Positions 26,906 through 35,987 of a stretch of 64,000 nucleotides of DNA are shown here, in pieces. Both the position numbers and the translations under genes were made by a program. Source of the DNA: Flavobacteriales bacterium (GTDB lineage: Bacteria > Bacteroidota > Bacteroidia > Flavobacteriales > Flavobacteriaceae). Location of the stretch: positions 1 through 64,000 of the forward strand of contig JALWLE010000060.1 of NCBI GenBank assembly GCA_026996605.1, written 5' to 3'. The notes under the pieces are model-generated. The model ran no database searches and was not told where the DNA came from. It saw only the letters and a list, made by a program, of their open reading frames with translations. Positions within the stretch are counted from its first letter, which is position 1. The number at the start of each line of letters is the position of its first letter.

Positions 26906-29278
26906 ATGAATTTTTGGGATAAATTAGCACGGATCATTTTACGCAACAAACCGCTTTTTTTGTTTTTAATAATAGTCGTAAGCATATTTTTTGTAACACA
27001 ATGGCGCTACGTATCGGTATCTTATACACAAAAGAGTATTTTGCCTAAAGACGACCCTTATGCGCAAGAATATTCTCGCTTTAAAAAAGTTTTTAAAAGT
27101 GATAACAATTTGGTATTATTAGGCATAAAAGACTCCACTTTTTTTACCAAAGATAAACTTAATGCTTGGTTGGCTTTGTCCAAAAAAATACGAAGTTATC
27201 CTGAGGTTGAACAAGTTGTTTCTATTGAGAATTTAAAAGTTTTACAAAAAGATACTACCAATCAAAAATTTACATTAAAAAATTTTTTATCCGGTCCGGT
27301 TCAGAGTGATGCGCAAGCGCGTTTAGTCAAAAAACGTTTATTTGATTCATTGCCGTTTTTTGACGGATTGATTTATAATAAAAAATCCGGAGCAATTTTA
27401 ACTTTTGTGACTATTAAAAGTAGTATTATTACGTCTAATAAACGGGTGTCTTTTGTGTCTGAAACACTTAAACCATTAATTGAGAAGTTTGAGCAACAGA
27501 TGCATGCGGACATCAAAGTTTCCGGATTGGTTTATATCAAGTCATTGAATGCCAGAGTTTTAGAAAAAGAAATTCCGTTTTTTATTATTTTATCTTTATT
27601 GGTAACCGGTTTTATTATTTGGTTTTTCTTTCGTTCGGCATCGCCTATTTTTATCTCATTGTTGATAGTGGGTATAGGGGTGATGTGGTCCTTTGGTATA
27701 ATGGGGACTTTGGGTTATAAAATCAGTATTTTAACAGCTATTATTCCACCTTTGGTTATCGTTATCGGAGTGCCTAATGCGATATTTTTAATCAATAAAT
27801 ATCAACAAGAAATTATTTTACATGGCAATCAAGCCAAGTCATTGCAACGGGTTATCAGTAATACAGGTAATGCCATCTTAATGACGAATGTTACAACTGC
27901 AATTGGTTTTGCAACTTTTATAATAGTCAAAAACAATTTGTTGAGAGAGTTTGGGGTCGTAGCTTCCCTATCTATTTTATCTATTTTTGTCTTATCTATT
28001 TTATTAATTCCGATTATTTACAGCTATAAAAAACCGCCTAAAAACAAACATTTAAGACATCATAAAAAAGTTTGGTTAAACAAATTTGTCGAATGGCTGA
28101 TAAATACAGTGCGTCATAAACAAAAAGCGATTTTTGGTATAGCCATTTTGCTGTTGATTTTCAGTATTATAGGGGCAACTAAAATGAAAGTATCCGGCAG
28201 TATGCTTGCTGATTTTCCTAAAAATCGTACTTTTTATAAGGATATTAAGTTTTTTGAACGCGAATTCGGGGGTATTTTGCCTTTAGAATTTATGATTGAC
28301 ACCAAACGCAAAAAAGGCGCTTTACATTTATCCACCTTAAAAAGAATGGACAGGTTTCAAAATGAAATTGCCGATTTGCCCGAATTGTCCCGTCCGGTGT
28401 CGTTGGTCAATGTGGCAAAATATACCAAACAAGTATTTTATAACGGTGACCCGCAATATTATCAATTGCCGTCAACGCACGAGAAAAATTTTATTATGCC
28501 CTACTTAAAAAATAGTGGTCATAAAACCGGTTTGCTACAAAGTTATACGGACTCACTGCAACGTTATTTACGTATCACGACTTTTATGAAAGATATAGAA
28601 ACCGAGCAGATGGAACGGGTTGAAGATTATTTGGAAATGAAGGAGAAAAAATATTTTCCGGCTAAGAAATACCAAGTTTTAATGACCGGACAAGCTAAAT
28701 TGTATTTAAAAGGTACCCATTATTTGATTGATAATCTGATGGTATCTTTGGGGTTGGCTATTGTATTAATTTTTATTTTTATTGTGTGGATGTTTGGTGG
28801 CTCTTTAAAAATGGCGCTCATCTCGTTGATTCCCAACCTTTTACCATTGTTAATTACAGCAGGTATTATGGGTTTTGGTGGTATCCCGCTCAAGCCGTCC
28901 ACCATATTGATTTTTAGTATTGCTTTTGGTATTTCGGTTGATGACACCATTCATTATTTAGCCAAGTTGCGCCATGAACTCAAACTGCACAAGGGACATA
29001 TCAAACGCTCGGTTTATAAAGCGCTTAAAGAAACCGGTGTCAGTATGTTTTATACTTCCATTGTTTTGTTTTTTGGTTTTGCAACCTTTTTACTTTCTGA
29101 CTATGGCGGCACAAAGGCATTAGGTGGTTTGATTTCCTTGACTTTGCTGATGGCAATGTTTTCCAATTTACTGTTACTGCCGGCTTTGGTTATCTTTATG
29201 GATAATGTGTTTAAAAACAAGAAATCTTATAAAGATAATTTAGATATTTTCCCTGAAAACACTTCCGGTAATGACTGA
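26906..29278 (+). CDS. MMPL/RND-superfamily exporter
   Basis: A 790-residue inner-membrane protein with the internal duplication of RND permeases: TM1 near 15-33, a periplasmic domain, five TM segments at about 225-345, then TM near 405-425, a second periplasmic domain and five TM segments at about 620-770. The second half has AFGISVDDTIHYLAKLRHE, the Asp-containing proton-relay motif of MMPL proteins. In the first half the matching site reads VIGVPNAIFLINKY, without the Asp pair. Substrates of such predicted exporters may be lipids or hopanoids; this one is unknown. The downstream hupE-like gene overlaps its end by 8 bases. Confidence 0.85.
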   Translation: MNFWDKLARIILRNKPLFLFLIIVVSIFFVTQWRYVSVSYTQKSILPKDDPYAQEYSRFKKVFKSDNNLVLLGIKDSTFFTKDKLNAWLALSKKIRSYPEVEQVVSIENLKVLQKDTTNQKFTLKNFLSGPVQSDAQARLVKKRLFDSLPFFDGLIYNKKSGAILTFVTIKSSIITSNKRVSFVSETLKPLIEKFEQQMHADIKVSGLVYIKSLNARVLEKEIPFFIILSLLVTGFIIWFFFRSASPIFISLLIVGIGVMWSFGIMGTLGYKISILTAIIPPLVIVIGVPNAIFLINKYQQEIILHGNQAKSLQRVISNTGNAILMTNVTTAIGFATFIIVKNNLLREFGVVASLSILSIFVLSILLIPIIYSYKKPPKNKHLRHHKKVWLNKFVEWLINTVRHKQKAIFGIAILLLIFSIIGATKMKVSGSMLADFPKNRTFYKDIKFFEREFGGILPLEFMIDTKRKKGALHLSTLKRMDRFQNEIADLPELSRPVSLVNVAKYTKQVFYNGDPQYYQLPSTHEKNFIMPYLKNSGHKTGLLQSYTDSLQRYLRITTFMKDIETEQMERVEDYLEMKEKKYFPAKKYQVLMTGQAKLYLKGTHYLIDNLMVSLGLAIVLIFIFIVWMFGGSLKMALISLIPNLLPLLITAGIMGFGGIPLKPSTILIFSIAFGISVDDTIHYLAKLRHELKLHKGHIKRSVYKALKETGVSMFYTSIVLFFGFATFLLSDYGGTKALGGLISLTLLMAMFSNLLLLPALVIFMDNVFKNKKSYKDNLDIFPENTSGND

Positions 29279-29828
29279 TTTTGAACTCTATTTTAAACTG
29301 GGTTTAAACCATATTCTCAGTTGGTCGTCTATTGACCACATTTTGTTTTTACTGGCATTAATCATGGTTTTTAGTTTCAAGGACTGGCGTAAATTAGTCA
29401 CGCTGGTGTCTTTGTTTACGATAGCGCATACCACGAGTTTGTTTATGTCGGTTTTCGGAATGGTAAAAGTTGCCGAAAATCTGATAGAAACTTTGATTTT
29501 ATATACCATTTTGATTACGGCTTTGTCCAATATTATTTGGACGGATCATAAATTATTGACGCGTGTTCACTATTACTTTTCCTTCTTTTTCGGATTGATT
29601 CACGGTTTGGGTTTTGCTTCCGATTTTAAACTGATGATAGCCGGACAATCACATAAAATTTTACCTTTACTCGAATTTGCTTTAGGCATAGAAACCGCAC
29701 AAATCATATTGGGATTAATCATCTTAACCGGTTTGGCAATCTTACAAAAATTATGGTTGAAAAATGCCCGCGAATCCTATGTTTTAATTTCCGGAATTAT
29801 TGTGGGCTATGTTTTGGCGTTGTTGTAA
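29271..29828 (+). CDS. HupE/UreJ family membrane protein
   Basis: A 185-residue protein with about six transmembrane segments. It fits the HupE/UreJ_2 family: LNHILSWSSIDHILFLLALI near the start, FTIAHTTSLF in the middle and FGLIHGLGFASDF (about 104-116), with conserved His residues in the membrane that may bind nickel or another metal. No urease or hydrogenase genes are nearby, so metal uptake is unsupported here. It overlaps the exporter gene by 8 bases and is translationally coupled to it. Confidence 0.78.
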   Translation: MTDFELYFKLGLNHILSWSSIDHILFLLALIMVFSFKDWRKLVTLVSLFTIAHTTSLFMSVFGMVKVAENLIETLILYTILITALSNIIWTDHKLLTRVHYYFSFFFGLIHGLGFASDFKLMIAGQSHKILPLLEFALGIETAQIILGLIILTGLAILQKLWLKNARESYVLISGIIVGYVLALL

Positions 29829-29910
29829 AGGTTAAACCTCATCATCATGCTTTTTTACGAATAACCGTTGCACTTATTTGATTATGAAGCTTAGAAACAT
29901 GATTAAAAAA

Positions 29911-29939
29911 ACCTACTAGGTTTCAAAAACCTAGTAGGT
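29911..29939. repeat. AT-rich palindromic repeat, copy 1
   Basis: Arms ACCTACTAGGTTT (29911-29923) and AAACCTAGTAGGT (29927-29939) are perfect complements around a 3-base loop. It lies between the convergent hupE-like and rmuC genes and could end transcription in both directions. Confidence 0.75.
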
Positions 29940-29974
29940 CTGATAAATACAATAGTTTTTTCAAAAACAGTTCT

Positions 29975-31243
29975 TTAAATATCATCATCGTGTTTCGGCA
30001 ACTGTTTTTTAGCTTTGGCACCGAGTTTTTTTAATTTTTCAACGCGGCTGATTAGGTTCCCTTTACCGGTATGCAGTTTATTCATTGCCGACTCAAAACT
30101 TTGTTGTGCGCTCGACAATTTGTTTTCAACTTGTTCTAAATCAACAATTAAACCGTGAAATTTGTCGTATAAAGCACCGGCTTGTGTGGCAATTTCTATG
30201 GCATTTTTGCGTTGCTTTTCATTGCGCCACATATTATCGACTATTTTGAGTGTGGCTAACAAAGTTGAAGGAGTCACCATCACAATATTGTGCCGGAAAG
30301 CATAATTATACAATTCCGGTTCTTCTTTGAGTGCTAAAGAAAACGCCGGTTCAACTGCTATAAACATCAAGATAAATTCAGGCGATTCGCCCTGAAGAAG
30401 CGTGTCATAAGATTTTTTTGCCAAGCCGTTGATGTGCGCTTTTAAAGACGCCAAGTGCTGCTTGAGATAATTTTCTTGTTGTGCCGGATCATCTGTGTTG
30501 ATATAACGTTCGTATGCTGTTAAGGAAACCTTAGCATCAATTACCAGTTTTTTTCGGTCGGGTAATTGAATGATGACATCGGGTTGCACGCGTTGGCGGT
30601 CGGTATCATCAGCAGCTTTAAAACTTTGTTGCACAAAATATTCGCGGTTTTTTTCCAAGCCCGATTTTTCGAGCAGGCGATTTAAAATAGTTTCACCCCA
30701 AATACCTTGTGTTTTACTTTCGCCTTTGAGCGCTTTGGTTAAGTTCAATGCTTCTTGACTCAATTTATGATTGAGTTCTTGCAGATTTTTAAGTTGTTCT
30801 TGAAGCGCTTGATGTCGCCCGAAACTTTCTTTTTCATTTTGTTCTACTTTTTCTTTAAAAGTAGTCATAGCTTCTTGAAACGGGGTCAAGATTTGCTTCA
30901 TATTATCCTGATTGAGCGCTGTAAATTTTTGGGATTTTTCTTCTAAAATTTTCTGTGCTAATAGTTCAAATTCTTGGCGCATCACAACTTCTTTTCGCTT
31001 AAAATCTGCTTGAGCAGTGTTCCATTTATCTTCCCAATTTTGTAATTTTAATTGCAGTTTATCAACTTGTTTGCCTCTGTCATTTAATTGTGAAAGAAAG
31101 TTTTTTTCTTTTTGATGCCATTCATTCAAAGCTTTGTTAAATGATTTTTGGGTTTTTAACTTCACCCAAAGATAAGCGGTTATAAGCCCTAAAATAAAAG
31201 TGATTACCCCAAAAATTATAGTCTCGGAAATATTAAAGGTCAT
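29975..31243 (-). CDS. rmuC: DNA recombination protein RmuC
   Basis: A 422-residue protein of the RmuC family. It has an N-terminal membrane anchor (about 8-27), a long coiled coil (about 35-180), and a nuclease-like domain with TQGIWGETILNRLLEKSGL, VQPDVIIQLPDRKKLVIDAKVSLTAYERY and ATLKIVDNMWRNEKQ. RmuC limits inversions at short inverted repeats in E. coli, of interest here because the window is rich in palindromes. A minus-strand -7 element TACATTTG (31264-31271) lies 20 bases upstream. Confidence 0.9.
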   Translation of the reverse strand: MTFNISETIIFGVITFILGLITAYLWVKLKTQKSFNKALNEWHQKEKNFLSQLNDRGKQVDKLQLKLQNWEDKWNTAQADFKRKEVVMRQEFELLAQKILEEKSQKFTALNQDNMKQILTPFQEAMTTFKEKVEQNEKESFGRHQALQEQLKNLQELNHKLSQEALNLTKALKGESKTQGIWGETILNRLLEKSGLEKNREYFVQQSFKAADDTDRQRVQPDVIIQLPDRKKLVIDAKVSLTAYERYINTDDPAQQENYLKQHLASLKAHINGLAKKSYDTLLQGESPEFILMFIAVEPAFSLALKEEPELYNYAFRHNIVMVTPSTLLATLKIVDNMWRNEKQRKNAIEIATQAGALYDKFHGLIVDLEQVENKLSSAQQSFESAMNKLHTGKGNLISRVEKLKKLGAKAKKQLPKHDDDI

Positions 31244-31263
31244 ATCATAAAATTTGTTATATC

Positions 31264-31271
31264 AAATGTAT
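31264..31271 (-). promoter_or_regulatory. Promoter -7 element for rmuC
   Basis: Minus-strand TACATTTG, 20 bases before the start codon. Confidence 0.5.
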
Positions 31272-31389
31272 GAATTTTATGGTTATACGGATAAAAATTT
31301 AGAGTTAAAAATATGCTGAACATTTGATTACTGCTGTATCAATAGTAGTATTTGATATTGAATTTTTGAGAAATGAATTTTACATTAAT

Positions 31390-34002
31390 TTAGAAAGAAC
31401 TTTCAAACCCAATCAAAATATAGGAAGAACGTAAAGTATAGATACTTTGGTAAGTGTTGTAAGCATCACCGAATGATGTTGTATAAGCCGCAAGATTGGT
31501 TATGTTATTCCATTTGGCAAAAATTGACCATTTTTTTGATTTTGGCTTATATTGATACGATAAGTTTATAAAAAAATCATGGCGTTGCTCATTAGGTACT
31601 AAATATAAATCGGATGATAGATTGAATTGATGTTGTTTAAACGGGTAATAATAAATAGCAGGTTTGATATGATAATTTTCCAAATTGTTATTTTGATTCG
31701 TAAAAAAGTAATTATCTACTTCAAAATCCGTATAAAATGATATTTTTTTATGAATGGGGATTCTTACGGACGATAATAAATGTAAGGTTTGGTAAGTTTT
31801 ATGCAATAATTTTTCGTTGAGAATCAACGGGTGTTCCGTCCATTGAAACATCATATTAAATTTGGTTGAAATTTTGCTTTTAAAAAAATATTTGTTAAAC
31901 TTTAAAATCACCCGTTTGTCTTTGGTATGATTGGAACGTTCGATGGCTTCGAGTTCGGAAGCACCATTGTTAAAATATTGATATTTATAAAGAATGTTCT
32001 TAAGATTGTCGGTGTATGACAAGACAAGCGACGCGTGAATACCGTTTAAAATATCTTTAAAGCGTAAAATACTACTAAATTCGGTTTTAATAGTTTTTTG
32101 AATGGGGGTGCGGTAGCGTTCCAATTGATTATATGCTTTTAAAATATAATTGAAATGATTTTGAAACAAATCATTAAAGCCGGTTTTTCTGCTATGCGTT
32201 CCAATGATAGACCATTTATTAATGGTGTGTTTTATAATCAAATCATAATCTTGAAAAAAGCCATTTATATTTTTGGTTTGCCGCCTTGTGTGTTCTGTTA
32301 TGTCTAAATAAATATACCTTAAGGGCAATTCCAAGCCTAAATGCCAAGTATTATTTTGAAAACTCATCCTGAACAAGTTTTTGATAGTTGTTTGGTCGAG
32401 TTTGGTATGATTGGAATAATCATCTGCTAAAAAGTTTGAATAAGCGCTCGGAAAAATATTATTTTTGAGAAAGTGTCTGTCTTTTTGAAAATAGATATAG
32501 TTTTCAAAAGTCCAATTTTTAACTTTTTTCATCAAGCCGGTGTTAAGGTTAAAATGCCATTTTTGCGTTTGCAGAGATTGTTGCAGATTATCAAAATTTT
32601 GTCCATTATTAAAAATTTGCGCAAAGGGACCGGGTTTTATCTCAAAATTTTCATCGGTTATCCGGTATGAAAAAAAGGCATTGATACTAAAAATATTTTT
32701 TTTAACCGGAAACATCCAATTTATTTGATCGGTTAAATGATAAACCGGACGGCGTCTTTCTTGGTTTAAATCCTTATTGGAGACATAATTAAAATCAGAT
32801 TGTCCGGAATATTTTAAATGAAAATTGTTTTTGAGATATCGTTTTTTTGAATTTTGTTCAAAAATCAGATTCCAAACCGCTTGCCGCATATCTTGAGTAT
32901 GTTGCTGTTGTTCTAGTGTGGTTATTTGTTGATTTTCCAATAAAATTTGTTGTCGGGTAACTGCTGTTTCTATGATATTTTCGGGTAAATACGACAAATT
33001 GGTTTTAAGTCGTGCTGTTTTATTGAGTTTGAATAAAAAATTGAGTGAGCCCAAATAAGATTGGTTATCTAACCATTTGTCTTCATCAAAGGGTGGCGAA
33101 AGCACATTGGAAATATGTGTCCACTCTTGTGTTTGTTGTAGCGTTTCTAAATCTGGAGTATTACTTTGATAAAAATTTTGAAGTTGGTTGTGTAAGCTTT
33201 GTCCGGCGTTGTTAGTTTGCAATAATGACAACATTTGTACTTTTTTTCTAAACATCATCGGGACCAATTTCCCTTGCCAAATAACCGGCTGATAACCGGC
33301 AGCTAATTCATAAGGTAGGGCATACGAAAAATTCTTTTTTAAACGAATGTTCAAAGCGGCATTTTCAGAATACACCAAACTGTCCAAGAGTTTTATGGGC
33401 TGATGATTTTCATAAACCTGCACCGATACGATTTGATCAACCGGCAGATTGTTACTAGCCAGATTGTACCGCCCTTCGAGCATATCCATATTTTCAATAT
33501 AAAACTTGTTGATGGGCTTACCTTGATACAAAATCTTGCCGTTAGTCATGACATCTACACCCGGAATGCGTTTAATAACGTCTATCAATACTTTGTCGTC
33601 TGCTTGTTTTAAAGCTGTTACCCTGTAATTAATGGTGTCGCCCCGTTGTTTTACCGATTGGTTTTTAATGACAACTTCTTTGAGTTTTTGGTGAGATTCT
33701 TGTAATATAAAATCCAGTTTTTGAGAATGATTGGCAATAAGGACCTTTTTGGTTTTATATCCCAAAAATGACACACTTAACAATAAACTGTCTGTAGCTT
33801 CATTAACTAAAATTCGATAATACCCTTGACTTCCGGTTATGGCGTAGGTGATTATCCGATGTGTTTTGGGATACATTATCAAAACATTGGCACCTGTTAA
33901 GCTGTTTCCTTTTTGATTTTGAACGCTTCCTTTTATTTCGGTTTGCCCGTGAACCGTTAAATTTAGCAATAATAGTAAAGCCCCAAACAGGTTTTTAATC
34001 AT
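31390..34002 (-). CDS. Outer-membrane beta-barrel protein with carboxypeptidase-regulatory-like domain
   Basis: An 870-residue outer-membrane protein built like a TonB-dependent receptor. It has a signal peptide (to about residue 19), a CarboxypepD_reg-like domain (TEIKGSVQNQKGNSLTGANV to about 105), a plug-like region (DVIKRIPGVDVMTNGKILYQG, about 136-156) and a long barrel ending with the aromatic residue of GFESSF. No TonB box is evident, so energy coupling is uncertain. Its start overlaps the end of the GLPGLI gene by 8 bases. This GLPGLI-barrel pairing recurs in Bacteroidota; the cargo is unknown. Confidence 0.82.
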   Translation of the reverse strand: MIKNLFGALLLLLNLTVHGQTEIKGSVQNQKGNSLTGANVLIMYPKTHRIITYAITGSQGYYRILVNEATDSLLLSVSFLGYKTKKVLIANHSQKLDFILQESHQKLKEVVIKNQSVKQRGDTINYRVTALKQADDKVLIDVIKRIPGVDVMTNGKILYQGKPINKFYIENMDMLEGRYNLASNNLPVDQIVSVQVYENHQPIKLLDSLVYSENAALNIRLKKNFSYALPYELAAGYQPVIWQGKLVPMMFRKKVQMLSLLQTNNAGQSLHNQLQNFYQSNTPDLETLQQTQEWTHISNVLSPPFDEDKWLDNQSYLGSLNFLFKLNKTARLKTNLSYLPENIIETAVTRQQILLENQQITTLEQQQHTQDMRQAVWNLIFEQNSKKRYLKNNFHLKYSGQSDFNYVSNKDLNQERRRPVYHLTDQINWMFPVKKNIFSINAFFSYRITDENFEIKPGPFAQIFNNGQNFDNLQQSLQTQKWHFNLNTGLMKKVKNWTFENYIYFQKDRHFLKNNIFPSAYSNFLADDYSNHTKLDQTTIKNLFRMSFQNNTWHLGLELPLRYIYLDITEHTRRQTKNINGFFQDYDLIIKHTINKWSIIGTHSRKTGFNDLFQNHFNYILKAYNQLERYRTPIQKTIKTEFSSILRFKDILNGIHASLVLSYTDNLKNILYKYQYFNNGASELEAIERSNHTKDKRVILKFNKYFFKSKISTKFNMMFQWTEHPLILNEKLLHKTYQTLHLLSSVRIPIHKKISFYTDFEVDNYFFTNQNNNLENYHIKPAIYYYPFKQHQFNLSSDLYLVPNEQRHDFFINLSYQYKPKSKKWSIFAKWNNITNLAAYTTSFGDAYNTYQSIYTLRSSYILIGFESSF

Positions 34003-34855
34003 CTTTCAATTCAATCGGATTATTATACTTGCTTTTTATTTTTTGCACTCTTTCTTCTTTCATTTCTTCAGTATTCTTTCCAATATAAGCCGTTGTGCCT
34101 AACACATTATCAGGATTAAAAGTTTTATCAAAATCTTTTTGAAAGTTTTTTTCGGTGGTTTGAATAACTGGCATTAAAGTAGAACCCTTGGCAAAATATT
34201 TTTTTGGAAATTCTATCTTTTCCGGAAATTCTATGCCGGTTGCTGTAAAATGGTAGTCATCTTTGTTGTCATATATTTCTAGAATTAAGCCGGGTAGTCC
34301 CCAAAATTTAAAAGGTCCGTCACTAATAGCAATAGCCGGTGCATACCAAGCCGTATAATGTCGTCCTTTATAGTTTAAAGTAGCTTTATGAACCGTATAA
34401 TCCAATATTGTCTTGATTGAATCTTGTAACTGCCAATTTAATTTTGGCAATTTAGCTTGGTATTGTAAAACTGACATAAAAGCATATTGCTGATATTTAT
34501 ATTTCTGCGATTTAAAATCTTTTTCAATAGTAACTTTATATTTGTTTTCATATTTGTTAGCTTCTATTATTTCTGGGTCAGAAGCAGAGGTAATAATTTT
34601 GTGAGAACTTCTCGCCATTTGAAGTTTCTTGTCATAGTATTTTTTTAAAATTTTTCTGGCAATCAATTTGTTTTTTGAAATAAATAAACTTTTGTTATTT
34701 TTATTTATTAACAATAAGAAAGGTTCGGTAAATGCCGGACGGTTCAAACTTTGTTTGGATTTGACTTTGTATTCTATTTTTATGTTTTGGGCAATAACGG
34801 GTTGTAATAACCCCATTATTACCCCAAACATTAAAATTTGTAATTTTATTTTCAT
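33995..34855 (-). CDS. GLPGLI family secreted protein
   Basis: A 286-residue exported protein with a signal peptide (about 1-22, ending QPVIAQ). It carries the name-giving motif in FWGLPGLILEIYD (about 182-194), preceded by the aromatic block HYTAWYAPAIAISDGP. The family is periplasmic or surface-located and of unknown function. The downstream outer-membrane barrel overlaps by 8 bases and a small secreted protein gene precedes it by 33 bases, so three genes probably form one operon. Confidence 0.9.
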   Translation of the reverse strand: MKIKLQILMFGVIMGLLQPVIAQNIKIEYKVKSKQSLNRPAFTEPFLLLINKNNKSLFISKNKLIARKILKKYYDKKLQMARSSHKIITSASDPEIIEANKYENKYKVTIEKDFKSQKYKYQQYAFMSVLQYQAKLPKLNWQLQDSIKTILDYTVHKATLNYKGRHYTAWYAPAIAISDGPFKFWGLPGLILEIYDNKDDYHFTATGIEFPEKIEFPKKYFAKGSTLMPVIQTTEKNFQKDFDKTFNPDNVLGTTAYIGKNTEEMKEERVQKIKSKYNNPIELKDD

Positions 34856-34888
34856 ATTTAAGTAATGAGTAGCGCTACTCTTTTTTAG

Positions 34889-35152
34889 TTACCCACAATA
34901 ATATTCATTCATTGCCGCTCCCCAAGCTAGATAATCTTCCAGACTTACAGGTTCGTAAGAATAACTCACAGCAGTTACCCCACAAGAAGTCAGGTATGTG
35001 TATCGCATTGGTTTAATAAAATTATCACTTTTTTCCGGTAATTCACTTACTACTTTATCGTTGATAATAAACTTGTTAGACACAACATCTGACTTCGCAA
35101 AGTTATTAAAAGAAAATAACAACAATGCTAAAATTAAAGCTACTTTTTTCAT
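34889..35152 (-). CDS. Small secreted protein upstream of GLPGLI gene
   Basis: An 87-residue protein with a clear signal peptide (MKKVALILALLLFSFNNFA, cleavage near 19). The mature 68 residues end in a short, aromatic-rich segment with two Cys (LTSCGVTAV and EYYCG at the C terminus), which could form one disulfide. I do not recognise a family. The position at the head of the GLPGLI/outer-membrane-barrel operon suggests it is a cargo, ligand or accessory of that pair; this is inference. No -7 element is clear upstream; instead there is a near-palindrome (35188-35212) and an (AAT)8 tract (35219-35242). Confidence 0.6.
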   Translation of the reverse strand: MKKVALILALLLFSFNNFAKSDVVSNKFIINDKVVSELPEKSDNFIKPMRYTYLTSCGVTAVSYSYEPVSLEDYLAWGAAMNEYYCG

Positions 35153-35187
35153 AGGTTTAAGTTTTTAAAAATTAATACTCAGTTAGG

Positions 35188-35212
35188 TCATTTATGTTGG
35201 CCAACTAAATGA
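35188..35212 (-). promoter_or_regulatory. Near-palindrome in the leader of the small secreted protein gene
   Basis: TCATTTATGTTGG (35188-35200) and CCAACTAAATGA (35201-35212) are complementary apart from one bulged base, with TTGGCCAA at the centre. It could be an operator or an RNA hairpin; which one is not shown by the sequence. Confidence 0.45.
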
Positions 35213-35218
35213 TCAAGC

Positions 35219-35242
35219 AATAATAATAATAATAATAATAAT
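35219..35242. repeat. Trinucleotide microsatellite (AAT)8
   Basis: Eight perfect AAT units, 67-90 bases upstream of the small secreted protein gene. Confidence 0.95.
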
Positions 35243-35312
35243 AGATTTTAATTTTAACATGACTTTAACATAATTATTGTGATAACTATCCGGTTTAAAG
35301 TTTATAATTTTC

Positions 35313-35344
35313 TTGACAAACCACACATATTTAATGTAAATTTG
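35313..35344 (+). promoter_or_regulatory. Promoter of the YkoF-like gene
   Basis: TTG at 35313-35315 and TAAATTTG at 35337-35344, 21 bases apart; the ATG follows after 15 bases. Confidence 0.6.
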
Positions 35345-35359
35345 TAAAAAATTACCACT

Positions 35360-35623
35360 ATGAAAGCTTCATTTGATTTAAGTATTTACCCATTACATCA
35401 AGATTTTGAGCAACCAATAAAAGATTTTATCCGGCAATTGCGTAAAAGCAAATTTGAGTTGATAGAAACCCCTTTGAGCACACAGATTTACGGCGAATTT
35501 AACGAAGTCATGGCTTGGTTAACCAATCATTTGGACGAAACGTTTCAAAATCAAGAACATTGTGTTGTTACTTTAAAAATCCTCAACGGAGACCGCAGTT
35601 CTTATAGACCTTTTAAAGATTGA
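35360..35623 (+). CDS. YkoF-type (thiamine-binding-like) small protein
   Basis: An 87-residue cytosolic protein resembling one YKOF ferredoxin-like repeat. The matching blocks are FDLSIYPLHQDFEQPI at the start, TPLSTQIYGEFNEVMAWL (about 36-53) and VVTLKILNGDRSSYRP at the end. YkoF-type domains bind thiamine-like ligands or occur in small homologues of unknown role; no thiamine genes or TPP riboswitch are visible here. Single gene followed by a palindrome with a T run. Confidence 0.7.
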   Translation: MKASFDLSIYPLHQDFEQPIKDFIRQLRKSKFELIETPLSTQIYGEFNEVMAWLTNHLDETFQNQEHCVVTLKILNGDRSSYRPFKD

Positions 35624-35649
35624 TTTTAACGACGATTAAATTTTTTATG

Positions 35650-35688
35650 AGACCTGTTAGGTTTTCAAAACCTGATAGGTCTTTTTTC
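35650..35688 (+). terminator. AT-rich palindromic repeat, copy 2, acting as terminator of the YkoF-like gene
   Basis: Arms AGACCTGTTAGGTTTT (35650-35665) and AAAACCTGATAGGTCT (35667-35682) pair at 14 of 16 positions and are followed by a run of T. Confidence 0.65.
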
Positions 35689-35794
35689 ATGTTAAATAAA
35701 AAAGATTTAAAAAAATAACTAAAAAATTAGTTTAAACGAAATATTTAGTTTATCTTTGCGTTATTGTTTTATAATTGAAAAATTGTGCAATCAA

Positions 35795-35947
35795 AAACCG
35801 GTCATTTCGGCACAATCCCTATTGAAAATCGGGATCACTTAATGACCTAACCTAGCGGAGTAAAAGCTAACAAAGTGTCCTGACACAAAGGTGACTGAGT
35901 GTCCCGACTTTAGTCGGGATGTACCGAAGTTACCGAAGCGCCGGTCA
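35795..35947. repeat. Inverted pair of hairpin repeats related to 4131-4167
   Basis: The left copy contains ACCGGTCATTTCGGCACAAT and the right copy GTCCCGACTTTAGTCGGGA then TTACCGAAGCGCCGGTCAT in opposite orientation. Together they make an imperfect inverted repeat about 150 bp long. Confidence 0.55.
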
Positions 35948-35987
35948 TCAAATAACCAAATAACCGATTAACCAAATAACCAAAAAA

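Larger units (their letters stand above)
35624..35987. other. Intergenic region of 364 bp rich in repeats
   Basis: No gene is seen. It contains the AT-rich palindrome (35650-35682), two inverted copies of the TCCCGAT-type hairpin repeat (35795-35845 and 35897-35947), and an A/C-rich run of ATAACCAA-like units (35946-35987) just before the blaI-like start. The blaI-like promoter is not obvious; TATCTTTG at 35751-35758 is the best -7 candidate but lies far upstream. Confidence 0.6.
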
